The translations under genes and the position numbers were made by a program. Shown here one piece after another: positions 44,901 to 51,827 of a stretch of 64,000 nucleotides of DNA; position 1 is the stretch's first letter; each line of letters starts with the position of its first letter. Below the pieces are notes generated by a model that saw only the letters and a program-made list of their open reading frames with translations, was not told the DNA's origin and made no database searches. The stretch is from Cupriavidus alkaliphilus. GTDB lineage: Bacteria > Pseudomonadota > Gammaproteobacteria > Burkholderiales > Burkholderiaceae. Location of the stretch: positions 355,793 to 419,792 of the forward strand of contig NZ_FMAD01000005.1 in the NCBI RefSeq assembly GCF_900094595.1, in the 5' to 3' direction.

Positions 44901-45009
44901 GGGCGGCCTGACCATTGCCGAGGTGCCCTGCAGCCATTTCGACCTGGTCCTCGAACCCAACCTGCAGGCGGTGGCGGCGATCCTGGACGAAGGGCTGACG
45001 GGCGCGTGA
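41914..45009 (+). CDS. NRPS-like synthetase: acetoacetyl-CoA-synthetase-type A domain, carrier, thioesterase
   Basis: 1,031 residues with AGGAG ahead of the ATG. Residues about 35-640 are an acyl-activating enzyme of acetoacetyl-CoA synthetase type ([20 protein letters not shown] near 50, [20 protein letters not shown] near 285, [41 protein letters not shown], catalytic K636 in THNGKFSE). A carrier domain lies around 685-755 with pantetheine Ser S719 in [14 protein letters not shown] type I thioesterase covers about 765-1030 with S848 in [10 protein letters not shown] and His in [11 protein letters not shown]. A beta-keto or hydroxy acid is probably loaded and released by hydrolysis or cyclisation. 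The A-T-TE order is that of the single-module furanone/quinone synthetases, but the A domain type differs. Confidence 0.88.
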   Translation: [1031 protein letters not shown]

Positions 45010-45812
45010 CGCCGCGGACATGGCACAGCATGCAGCATGATGGCCTTGCCGCACGGGGCACGGGCGCTGCCGCGCCGTTCGTGCTGCCGCAACCGGAGCG
45101 CCTCGCGTTGCCGGACGGCGCGGTACAGGTATGGAGGCTGGATGACGCGCAGGTCGATCCGGCATGCACGCTGGCCCATACGCTTGCGCCGGACGAGCGC
45201 GCACGCGCCCTGGCCTACCGGCACGCCAGGCACTGCAATGGCTATATCGCCCGGCGCGGGCTGCTGCGCTGGCTGGTCGGCGGCTACCTGCATTGCCAGC
45301 CCGAAGCGCTGCGCTTGGCTGTGTCGCCATTCGGCAAGCCGGTGCTGCAATGGCCGCAGACGGGGCTGGCCTTCAGCGTGGCGCACACCGACGGCCTGGC
45401 GCTGCTGGCCTTCGCCCGGGATTGCCGCCTCGGCGTGGACGTGGAGCGGCGTGCCGGTGGCGTTGCCGGTGGCGTAAACGCAGCGGACGTCCCGGGATTT
45501 GGACGCGGCATATTTTCCGCGCAGGAAGCGCAGGTCCTGGCGCGCGCGCGGCCCGCTTCGGCCGAGGCGCTGCTAAGCATCTGGACGCGCAAGGAAGCGC
45601 TGCTGAAAGCGCTCGGCACCGGCCTCTCGGTCGATCCCACCGCGTACACGACGGAAGACGACTGGCGGCGCGGCGCAGGCCATTGGCGGGCTTCGCGCGA
45701 TGGCATCCCCATGTCCGGCTGGACCTGCCTGGACCTGGATGCCGGTGCCGGGTTCCGGGCGGCGCTGGCCGTATCGCTGCCAGACGCAAGCGTCGCGTGG
45801 CACCGCTGCTGA
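45006..45812 (+). CDS. Sfp-type 4'-phosphopantetheinyl transferase
   Basis: 268 residues starting at a GTG that overlaps the synthetase stop as GTGA, so translation is coupled; an ATG 8 codons later is the alternative. Sfp/AcpT motifs are FGKPVLQWPQTGLAFSVAHT near 115, DCRLGVDVERR (metal-binding GVDVE) near 144 and SIWTRKEALLKALGTGL (WxxKEA) near 196. It transfers phosphopantetheine from CoA to the carrier serine, presumably S719 of the neighbour. An unusual Gly/Val-rich insert follows VERR. Confidence 0.9.
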   Translation: MTPRTWHSMQHDGLAARGTGAAAPFVLPQPERLALPDGAVQVWRLDDAQVDPACTLAHTLAPDERARALAYRHARHCNGYIARRGLLRWLVGGYLHCQPEALRLAVSPFGKPVLQWPQTGLAFSVAHTDGLALLAFARDCRLGVDVERRAGGVAGGVNAADVPGFGRGIFSAQEAQVLARARPASAEALLSIWTRKEALLKALGTGLSVDPTAYTTEDDWRRGAGHWRASRDGIPMSGWTCLDLDAGAGFRAALAVSLPDASVAWHRC

Positions 45813-45844
45813 CCGGTGCTGCCGCTGGGCAAGGGTCCGGCCCC

Positions 45845-45869
45845 GTAACACGTTACGTTACACGTAACG
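45845..45869. promoter_or_regulatory. Two overlapping dyads (GTAAC/GTTAC)
   Basis: GTAAC-AC-GTTAC (45845-45856) shares its last base with CGTTAC-AC-GTAACG (45856-45869). This compact symmetric cluster lies about 190 bases before the pseudo-receiver gene and just after the PPTase stop, in otherwise GC-rich sequence. Confidence 0.5.
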
Positions 45870-46061
45870 CCTGCCGCCCTGATGCCAGCCATGCGCGCGG
45901 GCCGGTCCGCATGGGCCGCCCCGGCGCAAACCCGCGGCCCGCCTGGGTCGTGGCGCTGACCGGGAGCGCAGGCCCGGGCCCTGCCGGAGTTGGCATCCCC
46001 TTTGCTGATTCCGGTGAAAAGCGTTGGCCACGAAGCCAATGCCGGATAACCGGAGCAAGCA

Positions 46062-46556
46062 ATGAGCTGGACTAACCGTGGAGCGCCGCCCTCGGCGCAG
46101 GTGCTGGAGTGCGGCGGCGAGGCACATGCCGTGGTCATCGACGACATGCCGATGTACCGGCACGGCATCACGCGCCTGCTCGGCGAGATGCCGGGCATCG
46201 GCCGGGTGGAACCGGTGGAGACCGAGGCCCTGGCGGCGCGCAACCTGCGCTTGCCGGCGCCGGCGCTGCTGGTGTTCGGCATGCCGCCGGACCTGGCCGA
46301 CGGCTGGAACCAGCTGCGGGTGGCCAGCCTGGTGCTGCGCCCGCGGCGCCTGCTGCTGATCTCGGACAATATGTGGCTGCGCCTGCCGCCCGGCCTGGAT
46401 GCCCGCTTTGCCCGCACCCTGTGCCGCTCGGCATCGCTGGCAACGATCGAACGGGACGTGCGCGCGCTGCTGGACCTGCCGCTCGCCGCGCCGGCCCGGC
46501 CGGAGCCGGACGCCATGCCGACCGGCTTCCGGCGTCCCTTCCACGCGTTCGCGTAA
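46062..46556 (+). CDS. Stand-alone pseudo-receiver (degenerate NarL-type)
   Basis: 164 residues with CGGAG 7 bases before the ATG. The start of the domain, AHAVVIDDMPMYRHGITRLL, is that of NarL/FixJ receivers with the acidic pair DD. At the phospho-Asp position (normally LLDLxMP) the sequence reads LLVFGMPPDLAD, so phosphorylation at the canonical site is impossible. The usual Lys near the end is also not evident, and no HTH follows. It may be a phosphorylation-independent adaptor or repressor of the upstream synthetase/PPTase pair; that link is inference from position. Confidence 0.7.
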   Translation: MSWTNRGAPPSAQVLECGGEAHAVVIDDMPMYRHGITRLLGEMPGIGRVEPVETEALAARNLRLPAPALLVFGMPPDLADGWNQLRVASLVLRPRRLLLISDNMWLRLPPGLDARFARTLCRSASLATIERDVRALLDLPLAAPARPEPDAMPTGFRRPFHAFA

Positions 46557-46573
46557 GACGCGGCGATCCGCGC

Positions 46574-47641
46574 CTATCGCGCCGGCGAGATCCTGTGCAC
46601 CTGCGCCGTGGCACCGCTGCTGCGGCGCGCGAACGTGCCTGCGTTCTCGTTCTCACCGTAGAAGAACGTCGGGGCGGGGGCGAGATGCCTCAGGAACGGC
46701 TGGAACTCCCGGCTGCCGATGCAGATCTTGGACCGCTCCGAGGCCGCGCCCAGCAGCACCTCCCTGGCCGCGCGGTCGGCCCTGTCCATGCCCACGGCGC
46801 GTGCGCGCTGGTCGGTCAGGTCGTCGTCGACCAGCACATAGCGCCCCGGCAGCAGGTGCGACAGCATGAAATCGCTCAGCGCTTCCTGGACCGATATCGA
46901 CAGGCCGAACAAGCGCCGCGGCATGTTGGCGGGATTGATGCCGCCCCAGTCATAGGTGCCGCCCTCGCGGTTGCGGCGCGGATTCACGGTGAACTTCGAC
47001 GACATCGTTCCGATCGCCATGACGTGCACCTCGGCAGGCGATCGCAGCAGGGAATACTGCGCTTCATGCACGGCCAGCAGGCCCGGCGCATTGGCGTAAA
47101 GGCCGCCGTCGACGAACTGATTATGGTTGAACGTGTAGCGCGCGAAGTATGCCGGCGCGGCACTGGTCGCCATCGCGATATCCGCGATGCGGAACTTGTG
47201 GTCGCGCTTGAAATTGACGTGGTGCGGCGTCTTGAATATCTGCGGCCGACCGGTGGAGTAATTGATCGCGGGTATGACTACCCGGTGCGCGCAGGCGCCC
47301 AGCAGGCGTTCGCCGAACAGATGCTCGGCGCACAACAGTTCCAGCAGCCGGCGCGACCCGAATGGGGCGCGCCAGATGCCGGCAAGCGACCAGCGCCGCT
47401 GGAAGATCTGCTCGCCGTGCTGCGTCAGCAGGTCCACGATGCGGCTTGCCGGCAGCTCCAGCGCCAGGGCGAGCGCAATGACGCCGCCGATCGAAGTCCC
47501 CGCGATCAGGTCGAACCGGGTCGCGATCGGGGCCCCGATTTCCTCCTCGAAGTCGGCAAGCAGCCTGGCCGTGTACAGCCCGCGAAAGCCGCCGCCCGAG
47601 AGCGCAAGGATCTGAAACCGGTCCGGAGCCGACTCGTCCAA
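46574..47641 (-). CDS. CapV-like patatin phospholipase, orphan
   Basis: 355 residues from a TTG start with GGGGG 5 bases ahead; an ATG at 47740 gives 33 more residues, mostly Arg-rich, without a ribosome site. Patatin motifs are ILALSGGGFRGLYTARLL, nucleophile S50 in IAGTSIGGVIALALALE, and Asp178 in VDGGLYANAPGLLAV. The order and length match CapV, the cGAMP-activated phospholipase of CBASS anti-phage systems, but no CD-NTase, Cap2 or Cap3 gene is adjacent. It is convergent with the pseudo-receiver and divergent from an IclR gene. Lipid acyl hydrolase activity is likely; cyclic-nucleotide control is unproved. Confidence 0.8.
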   Translation of the reverse strand: MDESAPDRFQILALSGGGFRGLYTARLLADFEEEIGAPIATRFDLIAGTSIGGVIALALALELPASRIVDLLTQHGEQIFQRRWSLAGIWRAPFGSRRLLELLCAEHLFGERLLGACAHRVVIPAINYSTGRPQIFKTPHHVNFKRDHKFRIADIAMATSAAPAYFARYTFNHNQFVDGGLYANAPGLLAVHEAQYSLLRSPAEVHVMAIGTMSSKFTVNPRRNREGGTYDWGGINPANMPRRLFGLSISVQEALSDFMLSHLLPGRYVLVDDDLTDQRARAVGMDRADRAAREVLLGAASERSKICIGSREFQPFLRHLAPAPTFFYGENENAGTFARRSSGATAQVHRISPAR

Positions 47642-47954
47642 GGATTCCCCCTGCTGCCGAATGAACTGTCGTCGCACGGCCGCAAACCCACGTCGAGGTC
47701 TCGTGCCAACGCAGCCCGCCCGCGTGCCATGCGCATCCATACTAGGCGACGGATGCGTGTTTTTACAGAAACGGCGCGGGCGATGTAGCCCGATCATGCA
47801 GGCAATTAGACGGCGTTTCATTCTGATTTGCGCGACGGCACTGTCCTGGGCCATCGGCTCCGCTCCCGCGCGTCGCACCGCGAAGCGAACGCCAGGACCG
47901 GCATGCGCGACCATCCATGCGATGATGGCCACGTCCCGGCCAGCCTCGCCTCCA

Positions 47955-48725
47955 ATGCCCGACCGCATCCCACGCTCGTCCCCGGTGCAGCGCGCGCTCT
48001 CCATCCTGCGCGCGCTTTCCGATCCGCAGGTGCGGCGCCTTTCCGATGTCGCCCGCGCCACCGGGCTCGACCCGGCAACGACATCGCGCCTGCTGGAGAT
48101 GCTGGTCGCGGAAGGATTCGCCACGCGCGATGCCCGGCGTCGCTTCGGCATCGGCGCCGAGGTTTTCCAGCTTGCCGACGTGGCCCAGCGCCGCGTCGAC
48201 CTGCGCGCGCTCGCCCGGCATAGCCTGGAACGGCTGGTGGAGGAATTCGGGGACACCGCAGTACTGACCGAAGCCAGCCGCGGCGAATCGGTCTGCACGC
48301 ATATCGAGCTGGGCACCTATGCGATCCGTGCCAACTATGTCGAGGTCGGCACGCGCCGGCCCTTGGGCGTGGGCGCGGGCAGCATGGCGGTGCTGGCATG
48401 GTTGCCGGCGGCTGAGCGGACCAGGCGGTTGCAGCACACCTCGCGCCGGCTCGCGGCCTATCCGCGGCTGACGCCGGAACTGATCGCCAGAGAGGCTGAA
48501 GCCGCGCGCGAGCGCGGCCATGTGATGTTCCTCGATTGGGTGGTCGAGCATATGGGCGGCATCGCGGTGCCGATTCTCGACTACGAAGGACAGCCGCTCG
48601 GCGCGCTCAGCATTGCCGCGCTGAGCGAGCGTCTGCGCGCGCGCGAAGCCCGTCTTGCCAGGCGCCTGAAGGATGAGGCGCGCCGCATCAGCAGTGCCTG
48701 GACCCGGCGCGCCGGGCCGCGCTAG
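47955..48725 (+). CDS. IclR-family transcriptional regulator
   Basis: 256 residues from MPDRIPRSSPVQRALS; starts at 47922/47925 would add 10 to 11 residues. HTH at about 10-65 (VQRALSILRALSDPQVRRLS, ARATGLDPATTSRLLEML); ligand domain from about 85 with LGVGAGSMAVLAWLPAAER and GGIAVPILDYEGQPLGALS. Its convergent neighbours, the split AtuA genes and a Bug receptor, are a probable target set. The gap to the divergent patatin holds no further gene. Confidence 0.9.
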   Translation: MPDRIPRSSPVQRALSILRALSDPQVRRLSDVARATGLDPATTSRLLEMLVAEGFATRDARRRFGIGAEVFQLADVAQRRVDLRALARHSLERLVEEFGDTAVLTEASRGESVCTHIELGTYAIRANYVEVGTRRPLGVGAGSMAVLAWLPAAERTRRLQHTSRRLAAYPRLTPELIAREAEAARERGHVMFLDWVVEHMGGIAVPILDYEGQPLGALSIAALSERLRAREARLARRLKDEARRISSAWTRRAGPR

Positions 48726-48729
48726 CGCT

Positions 48730-49080
48730 TCAGGGCGGCGGCCCGCGCAGCAGGCCGGCGAGCGTATCGGGAATGTCCAGTTCGAAGCGCAGCACCGCGC
48801 TGGCCAGCGCCTTGCCGTAATTGTCGAGCGCCAGGCTGCGCGATACCCCGCCGCCCAGCGCGCCGTGCGCGACAAAGTTCAGCACCTGCAGGCCGTCGAC
48901 GGCATAGCGCTCCACCTCTCCCGTGATCACGCCGCCGAACATGGCCTTGAACGCCGGCGCGGTGAGCTGCGCTTTCAGGTAAGGATAGAACGCCGGGTCA
49001 TAGGCAATCACGGCCGTATTCGAGGTGTTGCCCTTGTCGCCCGACCGGGTATGCGCGACGCGCCGCAAGCAAACGATCAT
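48730..49080 (-). CDS. AtuA-associated small protein (AtuA C-terminal domain)
   Basis: 116 residues from MIVCLRRVAHTRSGDKGN. The HTRSGDKGNTSNTAVIAYDP block is the C-terminal domain found fused in longer AtuA-type (DUF1446) proteins; here it is a separate gene 9 bases after the AtuA gene. The two should form a complex. Partner of a citronellol/acyclic-terpene-type or other acyl-CoA pathway; substrate unknown. Confidence 0.8.
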   Translation of the reverse strand: MIVCLRRVAHTRSGDKGNTSNTAVIAYDPAFYPYLKAQLTAPAFKAMFGGVITGEVERYAVDGLQVLNFVAHGALGGGVSRSLALDNYGKALASAVLRFELDIPDTLAGLLRGPPP

Positions 49081-49089
49081 GGCTCGCCC

Positions 49090-50451
49090 TCAAAGAAAGT
49101 GGATACAGGACTCGACCTGCGCGCGCGGCACCAGTGCCGACCACACCCCGATGATTTCGCGCGTGCGGTCCTGGTGCGGCACGCGCTTGCCGGTCGACGC
49201 CAGCCCGCAAACCGCCATGCTGTCGATCTCGCGGCCGACCTTGGCGGCCTCTTCGCGCGTGCGGGTGCGCGCGGCCACGCGCACGGCAATCTCGTTCGGC
49301 TCGCATGGCGGCACCGGCGACGCGGCGCCATGGATGGCATTGACCCCGAGGAAGTCGATGCGCAGTTCTTCCGCCTGCAGGTTCGCCAGCGCAAAGCGCC
49401 GCTCCAGGATGACGCGCGCCAGCTCCGCCTTGGCCAGGCAGCCGGGCCCGGCATAGAAGAACATGTCCTCGCCGATAAAGCCTTCGGTACAGCCCAGCGA
49501 CACCTTCAGCGTGCCGGTGCGCGGCGCGCCGCGCACGCCGCTGATGCGCACCTGGTCCGGCGCGACCTGCTCGAGCGCGGCGGTGGTGAAATCCACCACC
49601 ACGTCCGGCGTGATATAGCGGGCGGGGTCATGCACCTCGTAGAACATCTGCTCCTTGATCGTCTGCAGGTCGATGCGGCCGCCGGTGCCAGCCACCTTGC
49701 CGATCACCGCATTGCCATCCGCATCGATCTCGGCGATGGGAAACGCCAGGTTCCACGGCTCGGGCACATCCTTGTAGCCTGGATCGCCGAAGTACCCGCC
49801 CGTTGCCTGCGCACCGCATTCGAGCAGATGGCCGATGGCGCTGCCGCGCGCCAGCAGGTCCACGTCGCGCGCATAGTCCCAGCCAAAGGCGTCGATCATC
49901 GGCGCGAGAAACAGCGATGGATCGGCCACGCGGCCCGTCACGACGATTTGCGCGCCCTGCTCCAGCGCCCTGACGATGGGCAGCGCGCCCTCGTAGGGCT
50001 CGGCGGAAATCAGCGTACCGCGCAGCGAGGCGACCGGCGCCCCGCTCTCGAGCAGCGCGAGATCCTGGTCGCAGATCGTCGGCGTGAGGTCGGTGGTGGT
50101 GATGGCGGCGATGCGGGGCATCGGCAGCCCCAGCTCCGCGCAGATCTCTGCGATGCGGCGGGCCGCGCCAAGCGGATGGATCCAGCCCTGGTTGCTGATG
50201 ATGCGCGTGCCATTGGCCAGGCAATGCGGCAGCACCGCGCGCATGCGCTCGTCCAGGTAGGTGTCGTAGCCGGCGAAGGCGGGATCGCGCCGCTTGCGCA
50301 CTTGCGCCGCCGAGACTGTCGCCTCGGCCATGGTCTCGAAGCACAGGTAGTCGAGCCGGCCCAGGCGCGCGCTGAGGGCGGCCGGTTCGACGCGGTCGCC
50401 CCACCAGCCGGAGCCGGAGCCGACGCGCAGCGTTGTCTTGGTCATTGGCAT
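49090..50451 (-). CDS. AtuA-family (DUF1446) protein
   Basis: 453 residues from MPMTKTTLRVGSGSGWWGD. DUF1446 features are RVGSGSGWWGDRVEP, LDYLCFETMAEATV, RIISNQGWIHPLGAARRIAE, VVTGRVADPSLFLAPMIDAF, HLLECGAQATGGYFGDPGYK and GGRIDLQTIKEQMFYEVHDP. AtuA is required for acyclic terpene degradation in Pseudomonas, where the molecular role is still unclear. Flanked by its split C-terminal partner and, upstream by 22 bases, a Bug receptor gene, forming one operon Bug-AtuA-small AtuA. Confidence 0.87.
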   Translation of the reverse strand: MPMTKTTLRVGSGSGWWGDRVEPAALSARLGRLDYLCFETMAEATVSAAQVRKRRDPAFAGYDTYLDERMRAVLPHCLANGTRIISNQGWIHPLGAARRIAEICAELGLPMPRIAAITTTDLTPTICDQDLALLESGAPVASLRGTLISAEPYEGALPIVRALEQGAQIVVTGRVADPSLFLAPMIDAFGWDYARDVDLLARGSAIGHLLECGAQATGGYFGDPGYKDVPEPWNLAFPIAEIDADGNAVIGKVAGTGGRIDLQTIKEQMFYEVHDPARYITPDVVVDFTTAALEQVAPDQVRISGVRGAPRTGTLKVSLGCTEGFIGEDMFFYAGPGCLAKAELARVILERRFALANLQAEELRIDFLGVNAIHGAASPVPPCEPNEIAVRVAARTRTREEAAKVGREIDSMAVCGLASTGKRVPHQDRTREIIGVWSALVPRAQVESCIHFL

Positions 50452-50473
50452 TGTTGGTAAGTCGGAGGCTACC

Positions 50474-51454
50474 TTACTGGGGCTGGATGCCGGCCTGGCG
50501 GATCACGCGCGACCACTTGTCGTGGTCCGCACGGATGATCGCCGCGAAGGCGGCGGGGGTGTCGCCGCCCGGCATGGCGCCGAGCTGCTCGATGCGCTGG
50601 CGCACCGCCGGCTCGGCCAGCACGCCGGCCGCCGCCTTCTGCAGCCGCGCGACGATCTCCGGGGGCGTGCCGGCGGGCGCGAGCAGGCCAAACCAGGAAT
50701 TCACCACGTAGCCGGGCAGGCCGGATTCCTGCACCGTCGGCACGTCGGGCAAAACGGGCGAGCGTTGCGGGCTTGTCACGGCGAGGGCTTTGACCTTGCC
50801 CGCGCGGATCTGTGCCAGCGCCGAAGGCAGGTTGTCGAACATCAGTTCGACCTGCCCGGCCAGCAAGTCCGTCATCGCGGGCGCCGCGCCCTTGTACGGT
50901 ACATGCTGCATCGTGACGCCGGCCATGCTGACAAGCAACTCGCCCGACAGGTGCGGCGAGCCGCCGGTGCTGGTCGACGCGTAGTTGATGCGCCCCGGCT
51001 CCCTCTTCGCCAGCGCGATCACGTCCGCCACCGATCGCACCGGCTGCGACGCATTGGTCAGCAGCACATTGGGCGAGTTGGCTACCAGCGTCACCGGCGC
51101 GAAGTCCTGCGCCGCGTCATAGGGCATGCGCGCGTACAGGTAGGCGTTGGTCACCTGCGTGCCAAGCGTGCCCATCAGCAGCGTATAGCCGTCGGGCGCG
51201 GCGCGCGCCACCGCTTCCGCGCCGAGGTTGCCGCCCGCCCCCGAACGGTTCTCCACCACGACACTCTGTCCGAGCACCTCGCCGAGCCGGGCACCGACCA
51301 CGCGCGCCAGGATATCGGTGGTGCCGCCGGGCGTGAATGGCACCACCAGCCGCAGCGGCCGCGCCGGATATTCCGCCGCGCCTGCCGCCTGCGCCAACGG
51401 CAGACAACACATCGCGACCACCAGCGCCAGCCGGCGCAGTCCTTTCGTCCGCAT
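50474..51454 (-). CDS. Bug/TctC-type tripartite tricarboxylate transporter binding protein
   Basis: 326 residues with signal peptide ending AAGA and a GAGGAGACAGCA ribosome site. Family blocks are YPARPLRLVVPFTPGGTTDI, VVENRSGAGGNLGAEAVARA, MQHVPYKGAAPAMTDLLAGQ and VPTVQESGLPGYVVNSWFGL. First gene of the AtuA operon; its ligand may be the carboxylic acid degraded there. No TctA/TctB membrane partners nearby. Confidence 0.92.
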   Translation of the reverse strand: MRTKGLRRLALVVAMCCLPLAQAAGAAEYPARPLRLVVPFTPGGTTDILARVVGARLGEVLGQSVVVENRSGAGGNLGAEAVARAAPDGYTLLMGTLGTQVTNAYLYARMPYDAAQDFAPVTLVANSPNVLLTNASQPVRSVADVIALAKREPGRINYASTSTGGSPHLSGELLVSMAGVTMQHVPYKGAAPAMTDLLAGQVELMFDNLPSALAQIRAGKVKALAVTSPQRSPVLPDVPTVQESGLPGYVVNSWFGLLAPAGTPPEIVARLQKAAAGVLAEPAVRQRIEQLGAMPGGDTPAAFAAIIRADHDKWSRVIRQAGIQPQ

Positions 51455-51827
51455 TGCTGTCTCCTCGCACCGCGCCGTCAGGTCCAGCGCAGTTTCGCCT
51501 GATGAAGGTCTTGTGCGAGCGATGTTAGGCAGCCGCTGGAAACACAGTCAAACTTTTGCGGCGGATTTTCATTGAATGAAAATGCGTGCTCCGGAACTGA
51601 AGCGTCGAGGCTGCGCTCGTGCGCTCCGCGGAAAATCCGGCCGCCACCGGGGTGACCCACGCGCCGCAGCGCAAGGCACCGATTTTTCTAAGCTCGCCGT
51701 CCAAAAAGTTTCACTTCCGTTGTAAATCGCAAGCTGTAACCATGCACCCAACTCTGTCCCCGGCCCGCACGGATGGGGAACGCGCGCGGCGGTGGCACCG
51801 CCGTTTCCCAAATCACGCCAGCGACGG
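51455..51827. other. Divergent promoter region between Bug and MscS genes
   Basis: No gene supported; short frames on both strands lack ribosome sites. Contains the divergent promoters presumably, with an AT-rich patch around 51690-51735. Confidence 0.4.

Noticed and set aside
42136..45330. 1,064-codon minus-strand frame opposite the NRPS-like synthetase
   Set aside because: No motifs and biased composition; the plus-strand A-T-TE motifs and the coupled PPTase are convincing.
47642..48316. N-terminal extension of the patatin frame to 48316
   Set aside because: Ser/Arg-rich, overlaps the divergent IclR gene; the TTG start at 47641 has a strong ribosome site and gives the CapV length.
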